Shown piece by piece: positions 20,037 to 31,003 of a DNA stretch of 64,000 nucleotides (its first letter is position 1; each line of letters starts with the position of its first letter). Position numbers and translations under genes: made by a program. Source of the stretch: Phaeodactylum tricornutum CCAP 1055/1 (Eukaryota > Bacillariophyta > Bacillariophyceae > Surirellales > Neidiaceae); the NCBI RefSeq assembly GCF_000150955.2, contig NC_011683.1, positions 744,001 to 808,000 on the forward strand. The letters run 5' to 3'. The notes beneath the pieces were generated by a model. The model was not told the origin of the DNA, searched no databases, and saw only the letters and a program-made list of their open reading frames with translations.

Positions 20037-21435
20037 ATAATTTCCAAGACAAAGGAGCTGTTCTCAACGAAGAGTTTAAATCTCCACGTGTATCTCCGAT
20101 GAGTACGAGCTTGGTTTCCTTCACCGTCCGCTGTCTGCCGGTAATGTTGTCAATTCTCCTCAAGGTTCTAGTAGTAGAGACTTGAGGGATGCTGCTGGTC
20201 TTACCCAGGCTTGTCCTTGCTGCAAGCGTTCAAGAGCCACAGCTGCGTTTGCAATTGCCCAATCCCGGGCGGGGAACTAGAATGCTTGATGGTGTACAGG
20301 ATGCTGTTGATCGTTGGACAAAGTGCAAAAGACTTGCGGGGATACAACGTCTTTTGGTCTTGCCGGTTCAGGATGTTTGTAGTTGCAAGGCGCAAGGAAG
20401 CTTGTGGTAGGGGACACAGGTGTGTGACTGTGAATCTAGTGGTAAGTATTTGTGTGTGACTGTAAATTGGTGGTGATACTGAAACCTTCACTACCTTTCG
20501 TACATTAGTGTCGGTTCTACCGTTGCAACTGCATACGGCGTGCCGTGTCCTGCCCTTTGCTGGCTCTCACAGCGCGAGACTCGTTGCTGGTGGTGTTGAC
20601 TGTAAACAGCTCACGCTCGTAGCACCAGCGCACACGGCAGCAGCCAATTGCAACGGACTGTGACACTGGCCGAAACGAACTTGATTCGTGTTTCGTCTGT
20701 TCAGCAACCGGAACAGATCCGGGTTGCAACGGCTTCGCCCCAAACGAGGCAAAACCTCACATTCAACCAAAGCCCTAGTAGTGAAAACCAAAATTTACAA
20801 AAATGCATCCAACGAAACATGGACATTGGCCTCGCAGACACTGTTAAGTCTACTAGAGAGCCATTCTACTGTCAGAGACTCACTTAGTTTCCGTAGATCT
20901 GCATCTTGTTGTGGTATTGTATCATGTAGGCTCGTTCAGGACAAACCAGGATAAGAGAAGGAGAAGAAAAAGAGAAACGAAGGCCTAGGATAAGACATAT
21001 TAAACGTGAACGAAGTGTTTTGTGAAGAAGATCTCTAGCGAGCGCTCCGTATATTTACAGTTAGTGAAACGTGGAATTTGTTAACAGTAATGCTGATCAA
21101 AGAATCCATATAACGTCCGTTATAAGCCGCCCTAAAGAAGCTGGCTCGTATGAGAATCGTATGGCGTTCTCAACAATTCGTTCCTGTAGACCAACATTTG
21201 ATATACTATGGCTAAATATCCGCACGCGGGTTGTTTGAAGAATCACAAACGGGTCGTCTCGTCCGGGCCTCACATTCAACTCCGCTCTCGTTGACCTCCA
21301 TTTATTTCTTGATCATTCGCTCACTGTCTAGTGTGAGTCTCCTGGATATATGTGGGTTTGACATCCAGAATTGCGGCGGGTCTTCCAGTAAAGTGTGTGA
21401 CGAAAAGCAAAGTTCTTTTTCTAACTCTACCGAGC
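20037..21435. other. Intergenic, 1.4 kb, with short repeats
   Basis: No supported gene between the divergent PRL gene and the next plus-strand gene. A degenerate direct repeat of about 30 bp, each copy holding GTGTGACTG, lies at about 20424-20474. A third TTGACTGT occurs near 20597. These are variants of the genome-wide recurrent word (reverse strand of ACAGTCA). Confidence 0.45.
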
Positions 21436-23433
21436 ATGATCGTTCAAACCATTCCGAGCGATCGTAGACGAAGTGATCCGATGCCAGGAGCTGATTGGCA
21501 GCATTTAAAAAAAAATTCGGGTGGGGGTCGACATTTATTGCGCTCTTGGAAGCGCATTTTTCAACGAGGGTCGATCTGGAGTGATCCATCTAGCCCGGAT
21601 TGGACCGAAGTTACCGACGATCATGAGCTCTCGGACGATGAAGCAAGGAAACGCACTCTCTGTGGGACTTATGAATCTCCTCACAGATCGATCCGCTCTC
21701 CTTGCTCGCGTCATCTGGAACCGGTGAAATCAAGGACATTCCCCTCGCGCGACTTTCCCGCCATGCATAGCCGTGGACAATACAGTGTCACCACTGATCC
21801 AAACAACACGCAAGTCGTTCGGCAGAAACAAGAATCCTTTGCGCAGCTAGACATATCAGCCATACAGCAATCCGAAAGGCGTAGAGTTTGTGGGACGATG
21901 AGGAGAAGCTTTGAGGATGCAGAAAATCCACCGCTCGCGGGAGGACCCCGTTCTAGTACGCTGATGCATAAAAAAATCAAAGACACTACATACCAGGAGT
22001 GGCTTCAGAGCAACGAAGAAGAAATCGAAATTTGCCTGTGCAAGTCGGACGAAAGCATGTGTCTAGGCCCGTCTGAGAGCACGGAGCTTGACTACGACGG
22101 AATGGATGAAGCCAAGGAAGGGATGTTCTTGTCCTTTGCTCAGCTTGGTCTTGTTTTGCCTCAGTCCGACATTTCTTATGACGCTCTTCCTACTCATTCA
22201 AAAAGCAATTGCGAAACTAAGAAAGCAAAAGGGGATTGCGTTGCTTTAGGGGAGAACATCAAACCAACATGTACGCACGAGCCAATCACGGGCTTCCTTG
22301 GAACAAGGAAGTCCAGCTTGCCAGAACAAGAGTCAAAGAGCGGGTTGGCGGATTCGACCTCGTCGATAACTCGCGATGATCAATGTCTGTTCTCCGCTAA
22401 TCGTCCAGTATCTGAGATTGACTATGTTCCAGCAATAGAATGCAGTGACGACGACTCCATCTCGACGATATCGGTTTCCCTGGTTAGTGCTGCCAACTAT
22501 TTATCTGATCAAGATGGAATCGGGGCCATTCGTAATGTCCTTGCTACGTCGCTTACAGGTCTATCCAAGGATGTTACGCAGAGCACTGGCATGTTTGGGA
22601 ATCACAAAGGACAAATCAATGGAACTTGCACGGACGATAATTATCCAATCTATAAAATCGAGGCTCCCGGCGTCTCCAAAAACGTTAGCAAGGCCGAGCC
22701 AAGAAAGATGATTCCCTTGTCGGAAAAGAAACCCAAACGAGATACTGTGGCATCATATGTTGGAATTGCCTCAATGAAATGCAAATCAACAAATTTTTAT
22801 GGTTCGCAGGGCCTGGAATATGATAGGGAAAACAAATTGCTCTGTAATCTGTCTACGGCAGAAGATATAGTACCAGCCGAAGAACATTCTGCTGGTCTGA
22901 ATCAATCAAGTCTATCCTTTCTGCAGTCAAGAGGCGTTCCTCCTTTCACAAAGGTGAGCACAAGTAAAATTCCGTATCCGCAAAACGACAGCCGCCTTCC
23001 GCTCCCGTATCAATATCTGGACGAATATGGGTTCATTGTGACCCCCTCCTCATACGAAGATCCTCCTCTCCCGAACAAAGACCTCAACATTTCTACTGCC
23101 GACGGACCGAGTCATCTTGTCCACAACGTCGATGCTGATCTTTCCCTTTCACTTAAAAATGAGGAACATTTTATTTGTGACCAACATCGTCTGTTGCCAT
23201 CGCAACACACAACCCCACCTATGAGCTCTAGTGGTTTTGACTGTATGCTCCTGTCCTTAAGCACCCCACTCTACCCGGTTAAAAAGTTACCCGCAGCTGA
23301 ATCTCTTTCAAACGAATTGACTTCAATGCCGGAGTCTGTGTCCGCTGAAAGTGCTCCTACGCAAAACCTTTCACAGTCAGTTCCAGCAATTATGCTGGGG
23401 TGGTGCAACCGGAGTTTCTTGGGTACCGAATAA
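21436..23433 (+). CDS. Unrecognised 665-aa Ser-rich hydrophilic protein
   Basis: One long open frame of 665 codons from the first ATG. Coding is supported by its length and the absence of stops in moderately AT-rich DNA. The protein is hydrophilic, rich in Ser, Asp, Glu and Pro, with no membrane segment, signal peptide or catalytic motif I recognise. Visible elements are a basic stretch near the start (SDRRRSD), a Trp-rich patch (SWKRIF...SPDWTEV), acidic Ser clusters (ECSDDDSISTISVSLVS) and a Tyr-rich short segment (PYQYLDEYGFIV). Such composition suggests an intrinsically disordered regulatory or scaffold protein, but no function is claimed. No homologue comes to mind, so it may be lineage-specific. 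Confidence 0.6.
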   Translation: MIVQTIPSDRRRSDPMPGADWQHLKKNSGGGRHLLRSWKRIFQRGSIWSDPSSPDWTEVTDDHELSDDEARKRTLCGTYESPHRSIRSPCSRHLEPVKSRTFPSRDFPAMHSRGQYSVTTDPNNTQVVRQKQESFAQLDISAIQQSERRRVCGTMRRSFEDAENPPLAGGPRSSTLMHKKIKDTTYQEWLQSNEEEIEICLCKSDESMCLGPSESTELDYDGMDEAKEGMFLSFAQLGLVLPQSDISYDALPTHSKSNCETKKAKGDCVALGENIKPTCTHEPITGFLGTRKSSLPEQESKSGLADSTSSITRDDQCLFSANRPVSEIDYVPAIECSDDDSISTISVSLVSAANYLSDQDGIGAIRNVLATSLTGLSKDVTQSTGMFGNHKGQINGTCTDDNYPIYKIEAPGVSKNVSKAEPRKMIPLSEKKPKRDTVASYVGIASMKCKSTNFYGSQGLEYDRENKLLCNLSTAEDIVPAEEHSAGLNQSSLSFLQSRGVPPFTKVSTSKIPYPQNDSRLPLPYQYLDEYGFIVTPSSYEDPPLPNKDLNISTADGPSHLVHNVDADLSLSLKNEEHFICDQHRLLPSQHTTPPMSSSGFDCMLLSLSTPLYPVKKLPAAESLSNELTSMPESVSAESAPTQNLSQSVPAIMLGWCNRSFLGTE

Positions 23434-23698
23434 ATCAATCATTTTGGGGGACAAGAAACTTATGAACAAAGAAGTGAAACACTTCAGCTGGTAGACGCAA
23501 TGAGACAGCCTCCCATGTGTGCAGGACTCTGCGAGTCATCAATATGTGCGGTAGTTTATGTAGACGTTAATGTAAGTAGTAGGCTTCATAGGTGAAAGAT
23601 CAGATGCTGTTCACAGTCAGTAATTCTTCTCGTCATGCCTTCAGTGGACTTTTAAAGGCCATAGAGAATCCTGATTTTCTTAACGATTAATAAGCTTT

Positions 23699-24586
23699 TC
23701 ATTCAAACAAATAGCCAGAAACGGCATGGTTTTCGTGGTCATCTGGTAAATCAAAAATTACTTTTGGAGTGGTGCCAATTCCACCTGCCGCCATCACAAT
23801 AAGAAGCGGCATCAAATGCTCTTCCCTGGGATGGGCAACACGAGCGCCTGGAGCCTGCTCCCACCTACTGAGCTTTGTCGCCACATTCCCAGGGCCAGTG
23901 ATGGTTGTCTTGAGCCATTCGTTAAATAATTTGGAAGCTTCGTGCGTCTCTGGGCTTGGATTGAAAAACGCATGCATATTGTGAAACGTATAGCCAGATC
24001 CCAGAATCAAGACTCCTTTTCACGGGTAAGTTACGTCAGAAAAAGAAAATTCGTTAAGGGTTCACTAGCTAAAAAGAATAGCTTGGTGAAACAAGAATTA
24101 TCTCTTACCTTCGTCTCTTAATGGTTGCAAAGCTGCCCCTACTTCCATGTTGGTGTCAGCCGACAACGAGCTGTGAAGGGACACACAAACTACTGGGATG
24201 TCAGCATCGGGATACATGAGCATCAAGGGTACAAAAACTCCATGGTCAAAGCCCCGAGCCGGATCTAGCTCACTAGGTATACCATTGTCCTCGAAAAGAC
24301 TGTGAATTTTGGTCGCAAGTTGGGGAGACCCTGGAGCTGGATACTGATATTTATACGTCTCCGGTGGAAATCCGCTGTAATCGTAGTACATCTTTGGTGC
24401 TTCGGCGGATGATATCTTAATTGGATCGCTTTCCCAGTGAGCTGACAGAACAACGATCGACTTAGGTTTCTCTAACGGAAGATGCTGTTTAACGACTTGC
24501 TTCATATGGGCTGCTAAATGGAGCTGCCGGCCCATCAAGGGCAGCGGGCCTCCACCATGATTCAAAAACAGTACCGGGAATTTCAT
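23699..24586 (-). CDS. LigB-type extradiol dioxygenase (DODA-like) (2 exons)
   Basis: Exons 24586-24109 and 24015-23699 encode 264 residues, the normal length. The 93-bp intron (donor GTAAGAG, acceptor AAAAG, phase 1) rebuilds a Gly codon and gives RDEGVLILGSGYTFHN, a conserved stretch of the family. Metal and active-site histidines are His10 (NHGGGPLP), His50 (SAHWES), His115 (FDHGVFVP) and His226 (EEHLMPL), all present. The family uses Fe(II) or Zn to open catechol rings; plant members make betalamic acid from DOPA, bacterial ones such as YgiD act on DOPA, and the natural substrate in algae is not known. The start is the only ATG in frame before the conserved first strand. No targeting peptide, so probably cytosolic. 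Confidence 0.9.
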
Positions 24587-24974
24587 GTCTCGACGTCTGC
24601 GGCAAACTACTTCGACCAAGGATCAACAGTGTAAACTAAAGAAATGTGATCACTGATTGGTCGACTTCCATAATCCATCAAGAAGACACGTACAATCGCT
24701 TGGTTCCTGTTAACGATTCTCGAACGAAAACGAGGCGAACATACTCGAAGTTCGTTGTTGATCCAAAATGTCGAGCCTGAAAATGAAAATCCCGACTGGA
24801 AGAGCCTCGCGGGATGGGTCACGTTTGGAAATTCCGGTCGCGCTAATTACGTCTCCGACAACGAGCTCTCCCCGCACTATGAACATATTTTCGCGCAACA
24901 CATATCATTCAACAATGCTCAATTGCGCTCCAAGACAAGACGCGAAAGTCTTTCTTTACCTTTCAAATTATTGT
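24587..24974. other. Intergenic between two minus-strand genes, 388 bp
   Basis: Holds the 3' flank of the Ldh_2 gene and the promoter of the dioxygenase gene. Nothing else recognised. Confidence 0.4.
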
Positions 24975-26253
24975 CTAGTTTTGGATGCCGTGCTCAGCAG
25001 TCAAGACAATGGATTCCCAAATCTTCTGTGGTACGGGCATGATTCCCACAGCTTTTCGTTCCTCCGACATGTTTGCGGACCGCTCTCCCGGGATACGAAT
25101 GTTGTCACCGGACGCTTTCACCGCGGCGATAACAGAGGCTGTCTTGCTTTCAAAATCGTCCGTCAAAGCATTGGGATCGATAGCAATAAACAAATGTCCC
25201 CATGACTTGGCCGACTTTTTGGATTCCACAAGTCCAAGTACTGCGCTTCCCGAGAGAGCCCCAGCCAATAGCTCAATACACAAGGCCAGCCCTGCACCTT
25301 TGTGTCCACCGAAGGTTGCAATTGCACCGCCGTCCAACACTTCTGCGGCATCAGTGGTCCAACCACCGTCTTTACCATAGGCAACATTGGATGGCAGCGG
25401 CGTGTTCTGCGCTTTGGAAGTCAGTAACCCAAACAAGGCAATTGCCGAAGTCGCCATGTCAAACTATGGTAACGAAAGGAAAGAATAGATGAGAAAACGG
25501 TGTGTCAAGACGTGAAAGTAGGGTCGCTTTCCGGTACAGTGTTCACAGTCAATATTACCGTACCGTAAAGGGAACCGCGTCTTTTTGTGGAATTCCCACG
25601 GCGATGGGATTGGTCCCAAAGACGGGCTTTCCTCCTTGAGCCGCCGCCACGAACTCTGGTGAATTGGCCATAGCAATCCCAATAATTCCTTTTCGTGCCA
25701 TGCGTTCTACATAAAAGGCCAGCTGTCCCGACGAAGTAGAGGTATTGTAGGAGGTAACGATGGCAATAGGACCGTTGGTTGTTGCTTTGTGGACCGCCAA
25801 GTCGGCAGCATTGACGGCAGCGAGCATCCCGGGTGATTGATTTGCGTTAACGACAGCCGATGTGGGAGTCTCGCGTTCGACAGTTGGTTTCCCGGCGTTG
25901 GGCGACGGCGCCATGAGTGCGGGTTGGTACATTTTGACGAGTCCCTGATTGTTGCCACACAATTCGGCGGCCGTCATAATTTCTGCCTGGAGAGCTGCAT
26001 CTTCGTGATCCCAGCCAATCATTTGCAGCGCCTTGGCGGTTGTTTCTCGGGCTTCTTGGACCGAAACGTGAACGACATTAACGTGCGCGTCGGTGCCAAA
26101 GAATCGATGATGCGGAACGACTGTGGACTGACTCGTTCCACGAAAGTCGGCACGCAACGGGAACGCGTTTCCCGTAAGCTTTGCTACTGGTCGTACCAAT
26201 GCACGCGAGTATTTTCCGACACGAGAACGTAACAGATTCTTGGTCGCATTCAT
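24975..26253 (-). CDS. Malate/L-lactate dehydrogenase (Ldh_2/YiaK) family protein, catalytic His replaced (2 exons)
   Basis: Exons 26253-25564 and 25463-24975 encode 392 residues. The 100-bp phase-0 intron (GTACGG...CATAG) joins PFT to FDMATSAIALFG, a conserved family block. The first 50 residues are Arg/Lys/Ser/Thr-rich without acids until ADFRG, a good mitochondrial presequence. The core follows Ldh_2 order: helix LQMIGWDHEDAALQAEIM, GTNPIAVGIP (nucleotide pocket), FDMATS, and GGHKGAGLALCIELLAGAL. The usual SHG motif, whose His is the proton donor in YiaK, is here NNQGLVKMY, so the catalytic His is Gln. Either activity is changed or lost, or another residue serves. Family members reduce 2-oxoacids with NAD(P)H. 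The intron carries TTCACAGTCAAT at 25542-25553. Confidence 0.87.
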
Positions 26254-26944
26254 CCTGATTGTCCGGGATCGATCGTTTTGGGTAGACCGAAAGGCCACTG
26301 TATCCAGATTTATTGTATCGTGTCTACCGCACCAAATACAGTGTCATCGATATCGGCTCTTTGATTCTCTACAATACCAGCAGCTGCGCGCGCAAGTGAT
26401 ACGTGTCTGTATACCCAACCCTGTGTATGTGACGTAAGAGTCACGATCCCCTTACGGGACTGGCATGCGTGCCGAGGAGAGGTAGCTTGGCGGACGACCA
26501 ACGGACTAACGTAACGTTCGATCACTGTCAATTCCAACTAATGGAAGTTCAACGCCCAATGGGGTTCTGTTCGTTGATTGGGAAGCACCCGGAAACGATA
26601 GAAGTTTTTCGGTACGACGACGCGGGAGCTCCCGCTGGTTTCGCACGCTGCCAGAGAAGTCTTTCCTTGCACGACCCCTCACGGTCAACCGAGCCTCGTC
26701 GAAGCGGTTTTTCTCCGAACAGAACAAAGAAGTGTGCGCAAGTCGAGAGAGAGTGTACGGCTCGTTTACGGTTAGTCCAGTTCAGTCTAGTGTAGTAAGC
26801 CCAGCCTTTAGTCCATTCATTCGGTAGTGTGTCTTTCGTCGTGTCTTTTAACCGCTCGAGCCGTTTGCTGACAAGTTTCGATTGAAACCGTAGCAAACGC
26901 GAGTCTCTAACTCTCACGTAGCTTCATTGTTGCGTTCCATCGCC
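26254..26944. other. Divergent promoter region, Ldh_2/RING gene, 691 bp
   Basis: No supported gene. It has an inverted GTGAC...GTCAC (26429-26444) that includes the half-site TGACGTAA, a weak bZIP-type candidate. The right part is likely the 5' leader of the RING gene. Confidence 0.4.
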
Positions 26945-28558
26945 ATGATTGGAACCAACCGTTGGTCCGTGCTTTGGGTAGCCGCAGCCTTGGGGTTCCC
27001 GCCGACGGCAAGGGCGACGATTACCCTAGTGGATACGAAACAAAAGTTTGCCTCGACGCAGGATCGCAACCTCGGCAAATCTCTCTGGAAGAACAACGAG
27101 TACATGGCACGCTTACAGTACGTTGACGGAAACCTACCCTTGTGTCCGTCGTCGCCCTCCGCGTCAACACACCCCAAGTACAATCTTACCGTACCGAGTG
27201 ACGACTCTCCGGTAGCCGTACTAGTGCGTGGTGGAGGATGTACTTTGGAAGACAAGGTACACTTTGCTCTCCACAATCTGGAACCAGCCGGCTTGGTCAA
27301 GTTCTTGATTGTCGATGGTGATCATACTCTCTCTACCGAAAGTACATCGTTACTTACGGATTCACTCTCCGCGCATCAAGACGCGCTAGAAATAAAGCGT
27401 TCCCCGGACCAGTTCGATACGAAACAAGACAACGACATTCCTCTCTATATTCTACACGTCTCCTATCACACGGAATACGATTTGCTCGATATTATTCTGC
27501 ATCAATCATCCCGAAGTCAATCACTGGGAGGACCACGTATAGTCATGGATAGTCGTCTAGGCACGGGGTTTTTATCGGGACCAGCGGCGGTGTGGATTGG
27601 TCTCTTGTCGCTACTGAGTGCCTGTGCATGTTCCTGCTTACTCGTGCACGGAGGGTCGCAGTGGATGCCCGATCCGGACGATCAGGAACACGTCCCGCAG
27701 CGACCCACACGTCGTAGACTCACCAAAAATCAAGTCAAAGCAATGCTCCCAGTGTACCAGTTTGACGGAGAAACGATTAAACCCGCCCACGGTCGATCCA
27801 CGCCCGCGTTGGTGGGTCCGGACGGCCTCGAGACCGAAATCCTCTTGCCCGATCCGGCCACGTTAGAATGCTGCTCCATTTGTATCGATGACTACGAATC
27901 GGGCGACCGATTACGAATGCTGCCTTGTCATCATCTATTTCATTCCAAATGCATCGGAAGATGGTTGTCGGAACGATCGTCAACTTGTCCACTCTGTAAA
28001 TTGGATCTCTTTCAGGAAGACGACGAAGAAGAGACCGATGAAGAGCAGCCTGTACAAGAGCCTTTGCGCTCAAATCCCCTTACGTCGACTGATGGCGTGA
28101 GTGTGTGGCGCTCCGTCTTTGGCTTGGCCGAACTACAAACACAACCGACACATACGCAATCATTGGAAGCAACCAACGATAACCATGGAGCGCCGGAAGT
28201 AGTCGAATCGAGACCACCATCCACTTCTACTCAATCATGGTGGCGTCGTTTGTTGCCGTCGCGGTCAGCACCGGTTGAGCCGTCGACGGAGGAAAGGTTG
28301 ACGGAACCGCTCTTGCCAGCGGAAGACGAAGAGGCACCGGCACCGAGCACGTCGTCGGGTACTCCCGAAACGCATGTTGCTACGGCTGATACTGCTCGAC
28401 ACGAGCAAGTAGTGTCAGAGGATGGTTCAGAAGATGGAGCGTCTACCGGTGAGCTAGAGCAATCCGAAGACCTAAGATCGGCGGAAACGACTGGATCCAA
28501 CCTTGTGAATTTGCCGTCCATCTCACCCGACCCTCCTTCGAGACAAGAGTCGGTGTAA
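26945..28558 (+). CDS. PA-TM-RING-H2 E3 ubiquitin ligase
   Basis: Single exon, 537 residues from the first ATG. Residues 1-24 are a signal peptide (WSVLWVAAALGFPPTARA). A lumenal protease-associated-like domain covers about 50-205, with VAVLVRGGGCTLEDKVHFA matching the PA core. One membrane span at about 210-234 is followed by a basic cytosolic stretch, then a C3H2C3 RING-H2 at about 310-351: CSICIDDYESGD, LPCHHLFHSKC, WLSERSSTCPLC, all eight zinc ligands present. The C-terminal 180 residues are acidic and Ser/Thr/Pro-rich. This is the layout of RNF13/RMR-type ligases, which ubiquitinate targets at endosome, vacuole or secretory membranes. The target is unknown. Confidence 0.92.
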   Translation: MIGTNRWSVLWVAAALGFPPTARATITLVDTKQKFASTQDRNLGKSLWKNNEYMARLQYVDGNLPLCPSSPSASTHPKYNLTVPSDDSPVAVLVRGGGCTLEDKVHFALHNLEPAGLVKFLIVDGDHTLSTESTSLLTDSLSAHQDALEIKRSPDQFDTKQDNDIPLYILHVSYHTEYDLLDIILHQSSRSQSLGGPRIVMDSRLGTGFLSGPAAVWIGLLSLLSACACSCLLVHGGSQWMPDPDDQEHVPQRPTRRRLTKNQVKAMLPVYQFDGETIKPAHGRSTPALVGPDGLETEILLPDPATLECCSICIDDYESGDRLRMLPCHHLFHSKCIGRWLSERSSTCPLCKLDLFQEDDEEETDEEQPVQEPLRSNPLTSTDGVSVWRSVFGLAELQTQPTHTQSLEATNDNHGAPEVVESRPPSTSTQSWWRRLLPSRSAPVEPSTEERLTEPLLPAEDEEAPAPSTSSGTPETHVATADTARHEQVVSEDGSEDGASTGELEQSEDLRSAETTGSNLVNLPSISPDPPSRQESV

Positions 28559-28782
28559 ATTAAAGTAAGCTTCCATTTTCTTTGCCCATTGTATTTGCCG
28601 CGACCAGCCACTACTTTCTTCGGGCCACATTTATATTAATGGCTAAGCGTTTCTTATTTTGTTTACAGCCTTTTATATATATTTAAGTCCAACGGGAAGC
28701 TGAATGGATTACGAAGTACAGTCGCAATCGCCAGGCAAAGTGGGATAAGGGACCGCACCAAGGTTCATCCAAAGACGCTTCT

Positions 28783-31003
28783 TTAGTGCGCACCGCCATT
28801 CATGGCACTAAAGACGGGACGGTTGTTCAGGTCGGGAATATTGCCAGCCTGCTTGTAGAAGTCGACCAACTCTTTCCCTTTGTTGGAAATGTTCTCGACC
28901 GTAAACCCAAACTTCTTGAAAACATCCGCACTCGCACCGCTGCACCCGTACTCGGTCATCGCAATCTGAGAGTGACTAAACCGATGCCAACCGTGAGGGG
29001 AAGCCGCTTCCACAGACAACGTCGGAACAGTTCCAGGAAGCACGACTCGTTGGTACGATGCCGGCTGAGCCAAAAAGACTTCTTGGCACGGCATGGAAAC
29101 CACACGGGTGGCGATACCTTCCGCGGTAAGCTTCTTGGCCGCATCGACACACGGTCCCACCTCCGAGCCACTGGCTACCAAAATCAAGTCCGGGTTCTCC
29201 GTCTCGACAGCAACATACCCTCCTTTGCCGGCCAACTCGATAGACGAAACCTGTAAAGCCTTGGTCGTAGTGCGCGAGCAACAAATGACGGTTGGCGTCT
29301 TGTTGCTCGTCAAGGCAACATGGTACGCACCAGCAGTTTCGTTCGTGTCCGCTGGACGGTACACGTTGATGTTAGGCATGGATCTAAGACTTTCCAAGGT
29401 TTCGATCGGCTGATGAGTTGGACCATCCTCGCCCAAGCCAATGGAATCGTGCGTCATGATGAACAAGATCGGGAACTGACTCAAAGCCGAAAGGCGGACC
29501 GAACCTATGCAGTAGCCGACAAAGACCAAAAAGGTCGCACAATAGGGGCGGAGACCACCGTGAGCAAAGATACCGTTGGTAATAGCAACCATACCATGCT
29601 CACGAATACCGAAACGCAGGTACCGTCCCATGTAGGAGTCCTTCTGGAAGTCGACTACATCCTTGTAGTCCGTCAAGTTTGATGGAGTCAGATCGGCCGA
29701 CCCACCAATGAGTTCCGGCATGTGCGGCGCGATAGCCTCAAGACACATTTGACTGGACTTTCGCGTTGCCACTTCCTTGTCCTTGCCAAACTCATGCTTG
29801 GGCAGCTTGTCGAGTAGCCCATCAGGGAGCTTGCCTGCGAAGCGGCGCGAGATTTCGGCCGCCTTATCGGGAAATTCTGCCGAGAACTTGGCAAACAACT
29901 CTTCCCACGCGATTCGTTTGGCATCGCCGATAGCGGCAGCCTTATCGAAATATTCCTGTACTTCCGGAGGCACGTAGAACATTTTGTCCCCGGGCAAGCC
30001 CCACGCTTTCTTGGCCGCAGCCAGATCATCGGTACCCAAGGGAGCCCCGTGCGCCGAATGGTGGCCCTGTTTAGTGGGACTTCCCTGTCCGATCAATGTC
30101 TTGACCTTGATGAGAGAGGGCTTGTCGGTGACTTCCTGCGCGTTCTTGATGGCCGTGCGCAGAGCGTCCAGCGATTCCACCACTTCGTCGACGGTCTGAG
30201 TGTGCCATCCGTAGGCTTCGTAGCGCTTGAGGACATCCTCAGTGAAGCTTAGCTCGGTAGATCCATCAATGGTGATGTTGTTGTCATCATAGAGTACAAT
30301 GACTCGTCCGAGACCAAGGTGTCCGGCCAAGGAAGAGGCTTCTGCCGAGACGCCTTCCTGTAAGCAACCGTCTCCGCAGATGACATAGGTGTGATGATCG
30401 AAGATAGGGTAGTTGTCTTCGTTGTATGTCGCAGCTAGGTGACGCTCGGCGATGGCCAAACCCACGGCGTTGGAGATTCCCTGACCCAAGGGTCCCGTGC
30501 AGACTTCGATACCTACCGCAAGGAAACAAGCGATGGTGAATATGTGTATGCATCAATCATGGGACAAAAAAGGAACAAGCCTTTCATCCGACTACTACAT
30601 AGTTGCGGCGCATGCTCAGCATTCTCTGTATCGCTCATGCGCTTATTCCAGCCTGCAAGCTTGCGTTTTTGAACGTACCTTCCGTTTCGTACCACTCCGG
30701 ATGCCCTGGCGTCTTGGATTCGATCTTGCGGAACTCGGAAAGATCCTTGGCCGTCAAGTTGTACCCAGTGAGGTGAAGCATGGTGTACTGCAGCGCACAG
30801 GCGTGTCCGTTACTCAACACAAAGCGATCGCGGTTGATCCAAGCTGGGTCCTTGGACGAGTACATCATGGTTTCACCCCAAAGAAGATGCGCCATGGGAG
30901 CGCAACCCATGGGAGCTCCTGGATGACCGGAGTTCGCCGCTTGCGGCTGATCGGCCGAGACGGCACGGATCGTGTTGACGCAAAGTTGTTCCAATTCCGA
31001 CAT
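28783..31003 (-). CDS. Transketolase (2 exons)
   Basis: Exons 31003-30679 and 30512-28783 encode 684 residues, the expected size. The 166-bp phase-1 intron (GTACGT...GGTAG) rebuilds GIEVCTGPLGQGI. The enzyme moves two-carbon units between sugar phosphates using thiamine diphosphate and Mg2+. Visible: SGHPGAPMG near the N-terminus, the TPP motif starting GDGCLQEGVSAEAS and closing at DDNNITIDG, HSAHGAPLG, the Glu-containing FGIREHGM in the Pyr domain, and THDSIGLGEDGPTHQPIETL. The protein starts MSELEQLCVNTIRAVSADQP directly at the enzyme fold; no presequence, so a cytosolic pentose-phosphate enzyme is more likely than a plastid Calvin-cycle form. The open frame continues 45 bp upstream of the ATG but without another ATG. 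C-terminus GGAH gives no clear sorting signal. Confidence 0.95.

Noticed and set aside
26429-26444. GTGAC...GTCAC inverted repeat with TGACGTAA in the Ldh_2/RING promoter
   Set aside because: Kept only as a note; a 5-bp inverted repeat is expected by chance several times in a window this size.
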